From Pseudomonas fluorescens (GTDB taxonomy: Bacteria; Pseudomonadota; Gammaproteobacteria; Pseudomonadales; Pseudomonadaceae), in NCBI RefSeq assembly GCF_000802965.1, contig NZ_JSAK01000006.1, forward strand, positions 1 through 64,000: a DNA stretch of 64,000 bases, given 5' to 3'. Below, piece after piece: positions 37,853-49,358 of the stretch. The notes under the pieces were generated by a model. It was given only the letters and a program-made list of their open reading frames with translations. It was not told the DNA's origin and did no database searches. Each line of letters begins with the position of its first letter. The stretch's first letter is position 1. The position numbers were made by a program, and so were the translations under genes.

Positions 37853-38887
37853 TTAAGAACGCACCTGCACCACCGTCACATCGGATAGCTGACTGACATC
37901 ATCCAGTCGCTCAACGGAATAAGAGACACGCACCGGCAAATCCCGGTGCTCCCTCCAGAATCGGTAGGGCACGATGAAGACCAGCGGTTGACCGGCCATG
38001 TCCCTGGAGATGTCCCGATCATCGCGATGACTGAAATACTCGCCATCGCATTTCAAATAAACCAGTTCGCCCTCCTCTGTCTGCGCATCTTCGATCACCA
38101 CCGTGACGCCATCCATCGCGTCTTGCAGGTCCAGCCAACCTTCGTCGGCCTCCAGCACGATAGGCGGTATAAGCGGTTCACGTGTCAACGTCCCGATCAC
38201 CAACTGTGTCGGCTCCGAATACCGTGGAGGTTGTCCCTCGTGATAGACGCAATAACTCAGTGCCACAGTCGCGCCGAGGTTGGGAGCGATGCAGTCCGGT
38301 GGCACCCAGAATGACAGCTCACTACCCACCGCAAAGGGCTCAATCTTTAGCGTGTCATTGAAGCTCGCTTCAGGCGTCGAGCCTGCCCAGGCCAGCAGAA
38401 CACGGTCCCCCGCAACCATTCGCGAATAGGGTCTGATTGAAACCAGCGTTCCCTCTGATACCCGCTCCGGGTCGAGCGTGCCGCCTACGGCATCGTTCGC
38501 AATCACTGGCAGCAGGTCTTGCTTGATATCGCCAACACTCAACTGCAAGCGCGGCGAATGCACCGGCTCAGGCCGGCCTGCACTGACCAATGTGTAATAG
38601 ATCTCAAGCGAGCCGCCATCAAGCGCCGCAATGTGTACCGCTGACACGGTAAAAACCATCGCCATGCCCACCTGTGCTTCGCTGATGAAACGTGTCGCTT
38701 CGTGTCGGTAGACCAGGCCTTCGACATCCAGGCCAACCCAGGACAACCGCAATTTGTCGCCACAGGTCATGCCCGCATAAGGTTCTACCTTGATCACTGC
38801 CTTTCTATCAGAGGGGTCCAGCATGGCGTTTTCAGCCTGATCCACCACCGGCTTCGGTAGCTCGTGTTCGGTTTCATACCTGTTCAT
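37853..38887 (-). CDS. Three-repeat beta-rich protein, unknown function
   Basis: 344-aa acidic protein without signal peptide or membrane helix. Three degenerate repeats of about 105-115 residues can be seen from their starts: KVEPYAGMTCGDKLRLSWVG (about 33), SIRPYSRMVAGDRVLLAWAG (about 150) and VVIEDAQTEEGELVYLKCDG (about 262). Each repeat continues with an F-x-V-P-like strand (FTVSAVHIA, FWVPPDCIA, FIVPYRFWR) and a VxYxV strand, as in Ig-like or cadherin-like sandwiches. Such proteins occur as unnamed hypotheticals in Pseudomonas. GGAG precedes the ATG. Monocistronic; role unknown. Confidence 0.72.
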   Translation of the reverse strand: MNRYETEHELPKPVVDQAENAMLDPSDRKAVIKVEPYAGMTCGDKLRLSWVGLDVEGLVYRHEATRFISEAQVGMAMVFTVSAVHIAALDGGSLEIYYTLVSAGRPEPVHSPRLQLSVGDIKQDLLPVIANDAVGGTLDPERVSEGTLVSIRPYSRMVAGDRVLLAWAGSTPEASFNDTLKIEPFAVGSELSFWVPPDCIAPNLGATVALSYCVYHEGQPPRYSEPTQLVIGTLTREPLIPPIVLEADEGWLDLQDAMDGVTVVIEDAQTEEGELVYLKCDGEYFSHRDDRDISRDMAGQPLVFIVPYRFWREHRDLPVRVSYSVERLDDVSQLSDVTVVQVRS

Positions 38888-39223
38888 TTATAGGCTCCAG
38901 TCCTTGGAATAAATGCCGCCTGCTGGCTGGCATCAAACGAACCCTATTGAACCGCACAGGCCTGAATTCCGATGTCGGGAGATCCCTTCGCAAAGCACGG
39001 ACAAATGACCTGCGCCGGGTAGGCCAATGACTGAAAACGCCCGCGACCCGCTGAAAGGATGGCGCAACATTCCGACCGGGACCTCATGCACATCTGATTT
39101 TTCACCGCTGTTCTATTCCGTTTTCGCCTGTTTACCGCGGCTTTTTCATACATCGCGCCATCGTCCGAGTGTTTTAGAGTGCAACGCAAGGCAACTCCCT
39201 GAACCCTGAAAAAGGTAAAACCC
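38888..39223. other. Intergenic region between divergent genes
   Basis: 336 bases upstream of both the three-repeat protein and the lipase; it must carry both promoters. I see no REP, hairpin terminator or supported small gene. Confidence 0.5.
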
Positions 39224-40105
39224 ATGCAACGGAATGCAAGCACTCAACACCCAATCCTGCTGGTCCACGGGCTCTTCGGCTTCGACCGGATCGGCACCGT
39301 TGAACTCTTTCATGACGTCAAACAGGCCCTCAGAAGCGCAGGCGCGAGGGTTTTCGTCCCGCACCTGTCAGCAACCCACAGCAATGAAGCGCGGGGCGAG
39401 CAGTTGCTGGCGCAGGTCGAACGAGTTCTGGAAGGCACAGGTGCGAGCAAAGTCAACCTGATCGGTCACAGTCAGGGCGCGCTGGCCGCACGATATGCGG
39501 CAGCGTTAGCGCCACACTTGGTTGCTTCGGTGACATCGGTCAGTGGGCCGAACCATGGATCGGAGCTGGCAGACTTCCTGCGCAAGGCGCTGAAGCCCGG
39601 ACAATTGCCGGAGCATGTCGCCGAGGCCGTGGCGACGCTTTTCGCTAACTTCCTTTCATTAATCAGTGGCAACCCCGGCCTCCCGCAAAACGCCATTGCG
39701 GCACTGAATGCCCTGACCACAGAAGGTGTCGGCGCATTCAACGACAAATACCCTCAAGGGCTGCCGAAAACGTGGGGTGGCAAGGGCCGCGAACTGGTCA
39801 ATGGCGTTCGCTACTACTCTTGGAGTGGTGTCTTGCCGGGGGATATTCTGGATGAAGGACTTCACGCGCTTGATCCGCTACACGGCTTGCTGCATGCCTT
39901 TTCCAAATACTTCGTCACCGAAGCGGAGCAGAACGATGGCATGGTCGGTCGCTACAGCTCTCATTTGGGCACAATCATTCGTTCGGACTTCCCGCTGGAT
40001 CATCTGGGCACCCTGCGCCAGACCACCAGCCTGCTCGCAAACAGCTTCGACCCCATCGACCTCTATGTGCAGCACGCAGAACGCCTGAAAAAAGCCGGCC
40101 TTTGA
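39224..40105 (+). CDS. Triacylglycerol lipase (subfamily I.1-like, no signal peptide)
   Basis: 293-aa alpha/beta-hydrolase. The oxyanion loop is HPILLVHGLFGFD, the nucleophile Ser83 lies in GHSQGALAARYAA, and the calcium/His region reads NDGMVGRYSSHLGTIIRSDFPLDH. This matches bacterial true lipases of subfamily I.1, but the protein begins directly with MQRNASTQHPILLVHG and has no signal peptide, as in the Proteus-type lipases. No foldase (lif) gene is adjacent. AAGG precedes the ATG. Export route, if any, is unclear. Confidence 0.88.
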   Translation: MQRNASTQHPILLVHGLFGFDRIGTVELFHDVKQALRSAGARVFVPHLSATHSNEARGEQLLAQVERVLEGTGASKVNLIGHSQGALAARYAAALAPHLVASVTSVSGPNHGSELADFLRKALKPGQLPEHVAEAVATLFANFLSLISGNPGLPQNAIAALNALTTEGVGAFNDKYPQGLPKTWGGKGRELVNGVRYYSWSGVLPGDILDEGLHALDPLHGLLHAFSKYFVTEAEQNDGMVGRYSSHLGTIIRSDFPLDHLGTLRQTTSLLANSFDPIDLYVQHAERLKKAGL

Positions 40106-40212
40106 TCCGCCCCCTGCCGCCCAGGCCGCATGGAACGGAACTTTGAGAAGAAATAGCTCACTGAATCCGGTAGGCTCAGCACTTTAACGAACATTGAAAA
40201 GGAGTATTTCCC

Positions 40213-40494
40213 ATGGCTAAAGCCACTGCCCGTCACATCCTGGTTGCCAGCGAAGCCAAGTGCAACGAACTCAAGACCCAAATCGAGGGCGGCGCAGACT
40301 TCGCCGAAGTCGCCAAAGCCAACTCCACGTGCCCTTCCAGCCGCCAGGGCGGTGATCTGGGTTCGTTCGGTCCGGGCCAGATGGTCAAGGAATTCGACAC
40401 CGTGGTCTTCAGCGCACCGCTCAACGTCGTACAGGGTCCGGTCAAGACCCAGTTCGGTTATCACCTGCTGGAAGTGACCAGCCGTCAGGACTGA
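40213..40494 (+). CDS. ppiC: Parvulin-type peptidyl-prolyl cis-trans isomerase
   Basis: 93-aa cytosolic single-domain parvulin. The fold motifs ARHILVASEAKCNEL, CPSSRQGGDLGSFGPGQMVKEFD and VKTQFGYHLLEV are complete and the length is that of E. coli PpiC (Par10). It speeds proline isomerisation during folding. AAGGAG sits before the ATG. Monocistronic, followed by a hairpin. A second, divergent copy lies at 56291-56566. Confidence 0.94.
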   Translation: MAKATARHILVASEAKCNELKTQIEGGADFAEVAKANSTCPSSRQGGDLGSFGPGQMVKEFDTVVFSAPLNVVQGPVKTQFGYHLLEVTSRQD

Positions 40495-40516
40495 TTGTCG
40501 CCTGATCGTTCTACAT

Positions 40517-40542
40517 AACGGCCCGCCTTTTGGTGGGCCGTT
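40517..40542 (+). terminator. Terminator-like hairpin after ppiC
   Basis: Stem AACGGCCC/GGGCCGTT with a short T-rich trailer; the T tract is weak. Confidence 0.7.
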
Positions 40543-40629
40543 GTGCTTCGGATACGTAATTCGGCTGGCGAGGGACGCGCCGCTAGCGTACAAATTGTCG
40601 TTAACGACCACCCGGCTCTAAGGCTGACA

Positions 40630-42498
40630 ATGCGACTGGCTTTCCCTACTTTGTTGTTCACTGCCGTGGCCCTGCTGCTGGGCGCCGCCGGTGTGAATGC
40701 CGCACCGCAACATGCGTTGACCGTCTACGGCGAACCGGCCAGATACCCTGCCGGTTTCAGTCATTTTGCCTACACCAATCCGCAGGCACCCAAGGGCGGC
40801 ACGATGCGGCGCTCGGCGATCGAAATCGGTCACTTCGATCATGTGCTGCCATACATCGACAAAGGCATTGGCGTCACGCAGATCGACGGTTTGCTCTACT
40901 CGCCCCTGGCCCAGCGTTCGCTGGACGAGCCTTACACCGTCTATGGCCTGGTGGCGCAGAAAATGGAGCGTTCCGATGACGGCCTGTCCCTGCGCTTCTA
41001 TCTGAACCCCAAGGCACGTTTTGCCGACGGCAAGTCGATCACCGCCGAAGACGTGCGCTACACCTTTGATTTGCTGATGACCCAGGGCAGCCTGCGTTAT
41101 CGCACGCAATTCGCCGACGTCAAAGGCGTCGAAGTGGAGTCGCCGCTGACCGTGCGCTTCGATTTCAAGAACAACGAAAACCGCACCCTGCCGCTGGACA
41201 TCGCGACCTTGCCAGTGTTTCCCGAACACTGGTGGAAAACCCGTGATTTTGCCGGCGGTGGCGGTTATGAGCCGCCGCTGGGCAGCGGGCCGTACAAGGT
41301 AGGCAAGGTCGACTCCGGGCGCAGCATCACCTTCGAGCGCAACCCCGACTGGTGGGGCAAGGATCTTCCGGTCAGCCGCGGCCTCTACAACTTCGATCAT
41401 TTCAGCATTGAGTACTTCGGCGATACCGACGTGGCCCGCCAGGTCCTGCGCGGCGGTGCCTACGACTACAACCGCGAATTTTCCGCCACCGGTTACTCCA
41501 TCGGCTACGAAAGCCCGGCCCTGAGTGACGGTCGCCTGCAAAAGGCGCATCTGGCAACCGAAGCCCCGCAACCAAGCCAAGGCTTTGTGTTCAACCTGCA
41601 AAAACCGATGTTCCAGGATCGCCAAGTGCGCCAGGCGCTGGCCATGCTCTGGGATTTCGAATGGAGCAACCGGCAGATGATGCGCAACATGTACATTCGC
41701 CAGCAGAGCTTCTTTTCCAATACCGACCTCTCCGCCCGACAACTGCCGGATGCCGGCGAATTGGCGATACTTGAGCCTTTGCGCGGGCAGATCCCCGACG
41801 AAGTCTTCACTAAAGTCTTCGAGCCACCGAAAACTGATGGCAGTGGCGTCATTCGCGACAAACAGCTCCAGGCATTGGACTTGTTGGAACAGGCCGGCTG
41901 GAAACCGAAGGGAGATCAACTGGTGAACGCCGATGGTGAGCCGCTGAGCTTCACCTTCCTGGTCAGCCAGAACGGCATGGACCGCTTGCTGTTGCCGTAC
42001 AAGCGCACCCTGAAACAGATCGGTATCGACCTGAACATCCGTCGCATCGACTCGTCCCAGTACGTCAATCGCCTGATGAGCCGCGACTACGACATGATCG
42101 TCACCGGCTACCCGGTCACCACCTCTCCCGGCGGTGAGCTGCTCAACTATTTCGGCTCGGCCGCGGCTACCGATCCTGGCTCGAACAACTACATGGTGCT
42201 GAAGAATCCAGCGGTGGACACCCTGCTCACCGGACTGGTGCGCGCCAATACTCAGGCGGACATGTTGCGCTACGCCCATGCGCTCGACCGGGTGCTGCAA
42301 TGGAACTACTACTGGATTCCCAACTACTACCCGCCAGGTACTTCCACCGTGTGGTGGAATCGCTTCGGCATCCCGAACGTGCAAGCCAGCAATGACGAAG
42401 CCATCGAGAGCTGGTGGGAAATTAGCACCACGCCATTGACCAACCAGGAAATGACCGCCGAGCGCATTCGCCGCGGCAAACCCGGAGGACCGCATTGA
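40630..42498 (+). CDS. yejA: ABC transporter substrate-binding protein, YejA family
   Basis: 622-aa periplasmic peptide-binding protein of the DppA/OppA superfamily (SBP family 5). The signal peptide is cut near [19 protein letters not shown]. Typical segments are [29 protein letters not shown] and the [16 protein letters not shown] core. YejABEF imports oligopeptides, including microcin C-type compounds in Enterobacteria. The ATG at 40630 is set by the signal peptide. First gene of a four-gene operon; its stop overlaps yejB (TGATG). Confidence 0.92.
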   Translation: MRLAFPTLLFTAVALLLGAAGVNAAPQHALTVYGEPARYPAGFSHFAYTNPQAPKGGTMRRSAIEIGHFDHVLPYIDKGIGVTQIDGLLYSPLAQRSLDEPYTVYGLVAQKMERSDDGLSLRFYLNPKARFADGKSITAEDVRYTFDLLMTQGSLRYRTQFADVKGVEVESPLTVRFDFKNNENRTLPLDIATLPVFPEHWWKTRDFAGGGGYEPPLGSGPYKVGKVDSGRSITFERNPDWWGKDLPVSRGLYNFDHFSIEYFGDTDVARQVLRGGAYDYNREFSATGYSIGYESPALSDGRLQKAHLATEAPQPSQGFVFNLQKPMFQDRQVRQALAMLWDFEWSNRQMMRNMYIRQQSFFSNTDLSARQLPDAGELAILEPLRGQIPDEVFTKVFEPPKTDGSGVIRDKQLQALDLLEQAGWKPKGDQLVNADGEPLSFTFLVSQNGMDRLLLPYKRTLKQIGIDLNIRRIDSSQYVNRLMSRDYDMIVTGYPVTTSPGGELLNYFGSAAATDPGSNNYMVLKNPAVDTLLTGLVRANTQADMLRYAHALDRVLQWNYYWIPNYYPPGTSTVWWNRFGIPNVQASNDEAIESWWEISTTPLTNQEMTAERIRRGKPGGPH

Positions 42499-43559
42499 TG
42501 TGGGCTTACATTCTGCGGCGCCTGCTGCTGATCATCCCAACGCTGGTGATCATTCTTCTGGTCAACTTCGTGATCGTCCAGGCTGCGCCGGGCGGGCCGG
42601 TGGAACAGGCCATCGCGCATCTGCAAGGCATCGGCGGGGCCAGTGTCGGCGGCGGATCCGGCGAGACCATGAATGGCAGCTCCCGGGCCAGTCGCGGCCT
42701 CGATCCGCAACTGATCAAGGACATCGAAAAACAATACGGCTTCGACAAACCGGCCCATGAACGTCTCTGGCTGATGCTCACCAGTTACGCACGCCTGGAC
42801 TTCGGCAAGAGCTTCTTTCGCGGCGCCACGGTCACCGACTTGATCCTGGAAAAAATGCCGGTGACCATTTCCCTCGGGCTCTGGGCAACATTGATTACCT
42901 ATCTGGTGTCGATCCCGTTGGGCATCCGCAAGGCCGTGCATCACGGCAGCCATTTCGATATCTGGAGCAGCACCGCGATCATCATTGGCTACGCCATGCC
43001 GGCGTTCCTGTTCGCCATGTTCCTGATCGTGGTGTTCGCCGGGGGGACTTCGCTGAACTGGTTCCCGGTACGCGGCCTGGTTTCGGATAACTTCGAGTCG
43101 CTGTCGACCGTGGGCAAGATCGCCGATTACTTCTGGCACCTCGTGCTGCCGGTGACGGCGCTGGTGATCGGTGGTTTTGCAACCCTGACCATCCTGACCA
43201 AAAACTCGTTCCTCAATGAAATCACCCGCCAGTACGTAGTCACCGCCCGCGCCAAGGGGCTGAGTGAACGTCGGGTGCTGTACGGCCATGTATTTCGCAA
43301 CGCCATGCTCTTGGTGGTATCGGGAATTCCCCAGGCGTTTATCAGTGTGTTTTTTGCCGGTTCATTGCTGATCGAAGTGATCTTCTCCCTCGATGGCCTG
43401 GGGCGCATGAGTTACGAAGCCGCAGTTTCGCGGGACTATCCGGTAGTGTTTGGTTCGCTGTTCATCTTCACGCTGTTTGGCCTGCTGATAAAACTGGTCG
43501 GCGATCTCTGCTACACCCTGGTCGACCCGCGTATCGACTTCGCCGCGAGGAATGCCTGA
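42498..43559 (+). CDS. yejB: ABC transporter permease, YejB
   Basis: 353-aa inner-membrane permease with six predicted helices and a large periplasmic insert after the first helix (about 35-85). The coupling EAA-type loop reads [24 protein letters not shown]. It starts at the ATG overlapping the yejA stop; a TTG one codon upstream is in frame. It pairs with YejE to form the channel. Overlaps yejE by one base in TGATG. Confidence 0.93.
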   Translation: MWAYILRRLLLIIPTLVIILLVNFVIVQAAPGGPVEQAIAHLQGIGGASVGGGSGETMNGSSRASRGLDPQLIKDIEKQYGFDKPAHERLWLMLTSYARLDFGKSFFRGATVTDLILEKMPVTISLGLWATLITYLVSIPLGIRKAVHHGSHFDIWSSTAIIIGYAMPAFLFAMFLIVVFAGGTSLNWFPVRGLVSDNFESLSTVGKIADYFWHLVLPVTALVIGGFATLTILTKNSFLNEITRQYVVTARAKGLSERRVLYGHVFRNAMLLVVSGIPQAFISVFFAGSLLIEVIFSLDGLGRMSYEAAVSRDYPVVFGSLFIFTLFGLLIKLVGDLCYTLVDPRIDFAARNA

Positions 43560-44581
43560 TGTTCAAGCTCTCGCCGCTGGGCCGTCGCCGCTTCGAACGC
43601 TTCAAGAAAAACCGCCGTGGCTGGTGGTCGCTGTGGTTGTTTATCGGTTTGTTCACGCTGACGCTGGGTGGCGAACTGATCGCCAACGACAGGCCGCTGA
43701 TCGTCAGTTACCAGGGCTCGTTGTATTTCCCGGCTATCAAGCGCTACACCGAGCAGGAATTTGGTGGGCAGCTGCCATTCCAGGCCGACTACCGAAGTGA
43801 GTACGTACAGAACCTGATCAAGAAGGACGGCGGCTGGCTGCTGTTCCCGCCGATCCCCTTCAGCGATGACACGCCGAACTACGACCTGAACAAACCTGCA
43901 CCGAGCCCGCCTTCGAGCGTGAACTGGCTCGGCACCGACGACCAGGCGCGCGACGTGATGGCGCGGGTAATTTTCGGCGCACGGGTGTCGATTCTGTTTG
44001 CCTTGATGCTGACCTTCGTTAGCGCACTGATCGGCATCGCTGCTGGCGCCCTGCAAGGCTATTACGGTGGTTGGGTCGATCTGCTTGGTCAGCGACTGCT
44101 GGAAGTCTGGTCCGGGTTACCGGTGTTGTACCTGCTGATCATTTTGTCGGGGTTTGTCGAGCCGAATTTCTGGTGGCTGCTGGGGATCATGGCGCTGTTT
44201 TCATGGCTGGCGCTGGTGGACGTGGTGCGTGCGGAGTTCTTGCGCGGACGCAATCTGGAATACGTCAAAGCCGCCCGGGCGCTGGGGCTCAGCGATCGCA
44301 AGGTGATTGTGCGACACATCCTGCCCAACGCCATGAACGCGACCTTGAGCTACCTGCCGTTCATTCTGACCGGGGCCATCTCGACCCTCACCGCCCTGGA
44401 TTTCCTCGGTTTCGGCATGCCGGCCGGCAGTGCATCACTGGGTGAGTTGATCGGTCAGGGCAAGCAAAACCTGCAGGCGCCATGGCTGGGGCTGACGGCG
44501 TTTTTTACCCTGGCGTTGATTCTTTCTTTATTGGTGTTCATTGGCGAAGCGTTGCGCGACGCCTTTGATCCCCGGTCGTAA
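43559..44581 (+). CDS. yejE: ABC transporter permease, YejE
   Basis: 340-aa inner-membrane permease with an N-terminal cytoplasmic basic segment (PLGRRRFERFKKNRRGWWS), one anchoring helix, a periplasmic domain (about 45-130) and five more helices. The coupling loop is EYVKAARALGLSDRKVIVRHILPNA. Forms the heterodimeric channel with YejB. Followed after 14 bases by yejF. Confidence 0.93.
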   Translation: MFKLSPLGRRRFERFKKNRRGWWSLWLFIGLFTLTLGGELIANDRPLIVSYQGSLYFPAIKRYTEQEFGGQLPFQADYRSEYVQNLIKKDGGWLLFPPIPFSDDTPNYDLNKPAPSPPSSVNWLGTDDQARDVMARVIFGARVSILFALMLTFVSALIGIAAGALQGYYGGWVDLLGQRLLEVWSGLPVLYLLIILSGFVEPNFWWLLGIMALFSWLALVDVVRAEFLRGRNLEYVKAARALGLSDRKVIVRHILPNAMNATLSYLPFILTGAISTLTALDFLGFGMPAGSASLGELIGQGKQNLQAPWLGLTAFFTLALILSLLVFIGEALRDAFDPRS

Positions 44582-44595
44582 GGCGGACTGTTGAT

Positions 44596-46173
<1,578 letters not shown>

Positions 46174-46201
46174 TTCCCAAAAAAATCGCAGGACCGCATT
46201 C

Positions 46202-46239
46202 CCCTGTAGGAGCTGCCGCAGGCTGCGATCTTTTGATCC
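46202..46239. repeat. REP (GATCGCAGCC family) just before the sigma-54 regulator
   Basis: One full REP half with a decayed mate (AAATCGCAGGACCGCATTC) at about 46184-46202. It ends only about 15-24 bases before the regulator start codon. Confidence 0.8.
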
Positions 46240-46262
46240 TGATTCCAAAATGGATGCACACC

Positions 46263-47678
46263 ATGAACACCACCGAAAGCCTCAAGGACTACCAGCGCGT
46301 CCGCCTGCTGGCGATCCGTTCGCTGTTCGAGATCATCGAGCAGTCGAGTGAAGGCACGGTGATCGTCGACCGCGATGCCAATATCGTCTGGATGAACGAA
46401 CGCTATGCCAAGCGCTTCGGCTTGCCATCGGCCGAAGGCGCCATTGGCAAGGCCTGCGAAAGCGTGATTCCCGGCAGTCTGCTGCGTGAGGTGGTGCGCA
46501 CTGGTCGGCCGATTCTGCTCGACATGCAGGACACTCCGAAAGAGCCGCTGGTGGTCATGCGCCTGCCAATTCACGACGATGCTGGCGAGGTGATCGGCGC
46601 CATCGGCTTTGCCCTGTTCGACGAATTGCGCAGCCTGTCGCCAATGCTCAAGCGCTACATGAGCATGCAGGAAGAGCTGGCTTCCACGCGCTCGCTGCTG
46701 CGTTCGCGGCAGACCAAATACAACTTCGCGCATTTCATCGGCACCAGTGCCGCCAGCCTGGAAGTCAAACGCCGCGCCCGGCGCAGTGCCAGCACCGATT
46801 CGCCGGTGTTGCTGCTCGGCGAAACCGGAACCGGCAAGGAATTGCTCGCGCAGGCGATCCACAATGCATCGCCGCGCGCGCATAAGGCGTTTGTCAGCAT
46901 CAACAGCGCAGCGATCCCCGAATCACTGCTGGAAGCCGAATTCTTCGGCACCGCCCCCGGCGCCTTTACCGGTGCGGACCGCAAGGGTCGCGCCGGCAAG
47001 TTGCAGATTGCCCAGGGCGGGACGTTGTTCCTCGATGAAATCGGCGACATGCCTCTACCGCTACAAAGCAAATTGCTGCGGGTGTTGCAGGAAAAGGAAT
47101 TCGAACCGGTAGGCTCAAATGACGTGATCCAGAGCGATGTGCGGGTGATCGCCGCGACGTCTACAGACCTGGAAGCGGCAATCAAACGCGGCGAGTTCCG
47201 TGCCGATTTGTATTACCGTCTCAATGTCTTGCCGATCCAGGTGCCACCGCTGCGCGACCGTCTCGACGATCTGCCAGCCCTCAGCGAGGCGATTCTTGAA
47301 GAGTTGCGCAGCCAACACGAATTGAACAGCGAAGCGCTGGCGCTGCTGGGGCAGCATGCCTGGCCGGGGAATATTCGCGAACTGCGTAACGTGCTGGAAC
47401 GGGCGGCGCTGCTCAGTGATGATTTGCGACTCACGGTTGCGGACATCCGTGCGGCGATCGGGACGTTTACGCCGGTTGAGCGTGTGGCGCCGTTGACCAT
47501 CGAACCGGTGGAGCATGAGACGTTCAGCGCTGCGCGGGAGCGGTTTGACCGACAGTTAATTGAAAACACCCTGGCGCAATGCGGGGGCAAGGTAATTGAA
47601 GCGGCGGCGCGATTGGGGTTGGGGCGGTCTACTTTGTACAAGAAGATGGTGGCGTTGGGGATTGCCGAGTCTCTATAA
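46263..47678 (+). CDS. Sigma-54-dependent activator, HbcR-like
   Basis: 471-aa enhancer-binding protein. A PAS-like sensory domain (about 15-120) precedes the AAA+ domain (about 155-380) with Walker A GETGTGKE, the sigma-54-contacting GAFTGA loop (GTAPGAFTGADRKGR) and an R-finger region; a Fis-type HTH ends it (VIEAAARLGLGRSTLYKKM). Position next to a GntP permease, 3-hydroxybutyrate dehydrogenase and acetoacetyl-CoA synthetase matches HbcR of P. aeruginosa, which activates 3-hydroxybutyrate use. The start is uncertain between 46254 and 46263. Confidence 0.87.
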   Translation: MNTTESLKDYQRVRLLAIRSLFEIIEQSSEGTVIVDRDANIVWMNERYAKRFGLPSAEGAIGKACESVIPGSLLREVVRTGRPILLDMQDTPKEPLVVMRLPIHDDAGEVIGAIGFALFDELRSLSPMLKRYMSMQEELASTRSLLRSRQTKYNFAHFIGTSAASLEVKRRARRSASTDSPVLLLGETGTGKELLAQAIHNASPRAHKAFVSINSAAIPESLLEAEFFGTAPGAFTGADRKGRAGKLQIAQGGTLFLDEIGDMPLPLQSKLLRVLQEKEFEPVGSNDVIQSDVRVIAATSTDLEAAIKRGEFRADLYYRLNVLPIQVPPLRDRLDDLPALSEAILEELRSQHELNSEALALLGQHAWPGNIRELRNVLERAALLSDDLRLTVADIRAAIGTFTPVERVAPLTIEPVEHETFSAARERFDRQLIENTLAQCGGKVIEAAARLGLGRSTLYKKMVALGIAESL

Positions 47679-47706
47679 AGAGACTTTTTTCTCTATTTAT
47701 AGATAA
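47671..47706 (+). promoter_or_regulatory. Candidate enhancer (UAS) for the sigma-54 activator
   Basis: Two adjacent similar palindromic blocks: TCTCTATAAAGAGA (47671-47684, overlapping the regulator stop) and TCTCTATTTATAGATA (47691-47706). They lie about 185-220 bases before the -24/-12 promoter, a usual enhancer distance. Confidence 0.5.
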
Positions 47707-47715
47707 ATTTTCAAG

Positions 47716-47797
47716 ATCAAAAGATCGCAGCCTTCGGCAGCTCCTACAGAGGTTTTCGCGTTTCCCTGTAGGAGCTGCCGAAGGCTGCGATCTTTTC
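47716..47797. repeat. REPIN between enhancer and promoter
   Basis: Inverted pair of the GATCGCAGCCTTCGGCAGC family, inserted between the putative UAS and the sigma-54 promoter. Confidence 0.9.
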
Positions 47798-47888
47798 GGC
47801 TCACTAAAATTCTCAAACTAGAGACATAACGAAATCGATCTTATACCGAAAACAAATTAATTCCTTATATTTCAACAATATACGTTTA

Positions 47889-47904
47889 TGGCACAGAACT
47901 CGCT
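47889..47904 (+). promoter_or_regulatory. Sigma-54 (-24/-12) promoter of the 3-hydroxybutyrate genes
   Basis: TGGCAC-AGAAC-TCGCT matches the sigma-54 consensus TGGCAC-N5-TTGCW with one mismatch and the correct GG/GC spacing. It ends 55 bases before the permease ATG. Confidence 0.75.
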
Positions 47905-47959
47905 ATAGGGTTTCCTTACCCAAGCTTCATCACAAAAATAACAATCCAGGAGACACACC

Positions 47960-49351
47960 ATGAGTGTGATCATCGCTTTGGCAGCCCTCGCGCTGCTGAT
48001 GCTGGCTGCTTACCGTGGCTATAGCGTTATCCTTTTTGCCCCCATCGCCGCCCTCGGCGCCGTGCTGCTCACCGATCCTTCCGCCGTTGCGCCCGCCTTC
48101 ACCGGCGTGTTCATGGAGAAAATGGTCGGCTTCATCAAACTGTATTTCCCGGTGTTCCTGCTCGGTGCGGTGTTCGGCAAGCTGATCGAATTGTCGGGTT
48201 TCTCGCGCTCCATCGTCGCTGCGGCCATTCGCCTGTTGGGCACCCGCCAGGCAATGCTGGTGATCGTGCTGGTTTGCGCCCTGCTCACCTACGGCGGCGT
48301 GTCGTTGTTTGTGGTGGTGTTCGCGGTCTATCCGTTTGCCGCTGAAATGTTCCGCCAGAGCAATATCCCCAAGCGTTTGATTCCAGCAACCATCGCCCTC
48401 GGCGCGTTCTCGTTCACCATGGACGCCCTGCCCGGCACCCCGCAGATCCAGAACATCATCCCCAGCACCTTCTTCAACACCACGGCCTGGGCCGCGCCAT
48501 GGCTGGGTCTGATCGGCTCGATCTTCGTGGTCTGTGCCGGCATGCTGTTTCTCCAGCGCCAGCGCAACAAGGCTCAGCTTCGCGGTGAAGGCTATGGCAC
48601 CGAGCTGCGCAACGAGCCGGAAACCGCCGCCGACATCAAACTCCCCAATCCGTGGATCGCACTGTCGCCGCTGTTGGCCGTCGGCATCATGAACCTGTTG
48701 TTTACCCAGTGGATTCCGCAGTGGTACGGCAAGACCCACAGCCTCGCGTTGCCGGGCATGGCTGCGCCGGTGACCACCGAAATCGCCAAGCTCACCGCGA
48801 TCTGGGCAGTTCAGGCGGCGTTGCTGGTCGGCATCATCATGGTGCTGGCGTTCGGCTTCCAGGCGATTCGCGGCAAGTTGGCCGAAGGCAGCAGAAGTGC
48901 GGTCAGCGGTTCATTGCTGGCAGCGATGAACACCGCGTCGGAATACGGTTTCGGTGCGGTGATTGCGTCGTTGCCGGGCTTTCTGGTTCTGGCCGACTGG
49001 CTCAAAAGCATCCCTAACCCGCTGGTCAACGAAGCGATCACCGTAACCCTGCTGGCGGGCATCACAGGTTCGGCGTCCGGCGGCATGAGTATTGCGCTGG
49101 CGGCCATGGCCAATGACTTCATCGCAGCGGCCCACGCCGCCAACATCCCGTTGGAAGTGCTGCACCGTGTGGCCGCGATGGCCAGTGGCGGCATGGACAC
49201 ACTGCCGCACAACGGGGCGGTAATTACCTTGCTGGCGGTCACCGGCCTGACTCACCGCGAGGCTTACAAAGACATTTTCTGTATTACGCTGATCAAGACC
49301 CTGGCGGTTTTTGTGGTGATCGGTACTTTCTACGCCACTGGCATTGTGTGA
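47960..49351 (+). CDS. GntP-family permease, probable 3-hydroxybutyrate transporter
   Basis: 463-aa inner-membrane proton symporter with about 12 helices. It belongs to the GntP superfamily (gluconate/hydroxy-acid permeases) by length, by the motif GGVSLFVVVFAVYPFAAEMFR, and by the conserved GMSIALAAMANDF and GGMDTLPHNGAVITLLAVTGLTH segments. Its position suggests uptake of 3-hydroxybutyrate or acetoacetate. GGAG precedes the ATG, and a sigma-54 promoter lies upstream. Seven bases separate its stop from the dehydrogenase start. Confidence 0.87.
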   Translation: MSVIIALAALALLMLAAYRGYSVILFAPIAALGAVLLTDPSAVAPAFTGVFMEKMVGFIKLYFPVFLLGAVFGKLIELSGFSRSIVAAAIRLLGTRQAMLVIVLVCALLTYGGVSLFVVVFAVYPFAAEMFRQSNIPKRLIPATIALGAFSFTMDALPGTPQIQNIIPSTFFNTTAWAAPWLGLIGSIFVVCAGMLFLQRQRNKAQLRGEGYGTELRNEPETAADIKLPNPWIALSPLLAVGIMNLLFTQWIPQWYGKTHSLALPGMAAPVTTEIAKLTAIWAVQAALLVGIIMVLAFGFQAIRGKLAEGSRSAVSGSLLAAMNTASEYGFGAVIASLPGFLVLADWLKSIPNPLVNEAITVTLLAGITGSASGGMSIALAAMANDFIAAAHAANIPLEVLHRVAAMASGGMDTLPHNGAVITLLAVTGLTHREAYKDIFCITLIKTLAVFVVIGTFYATGIV

Positions 49352-49358
49352 GGTATTC

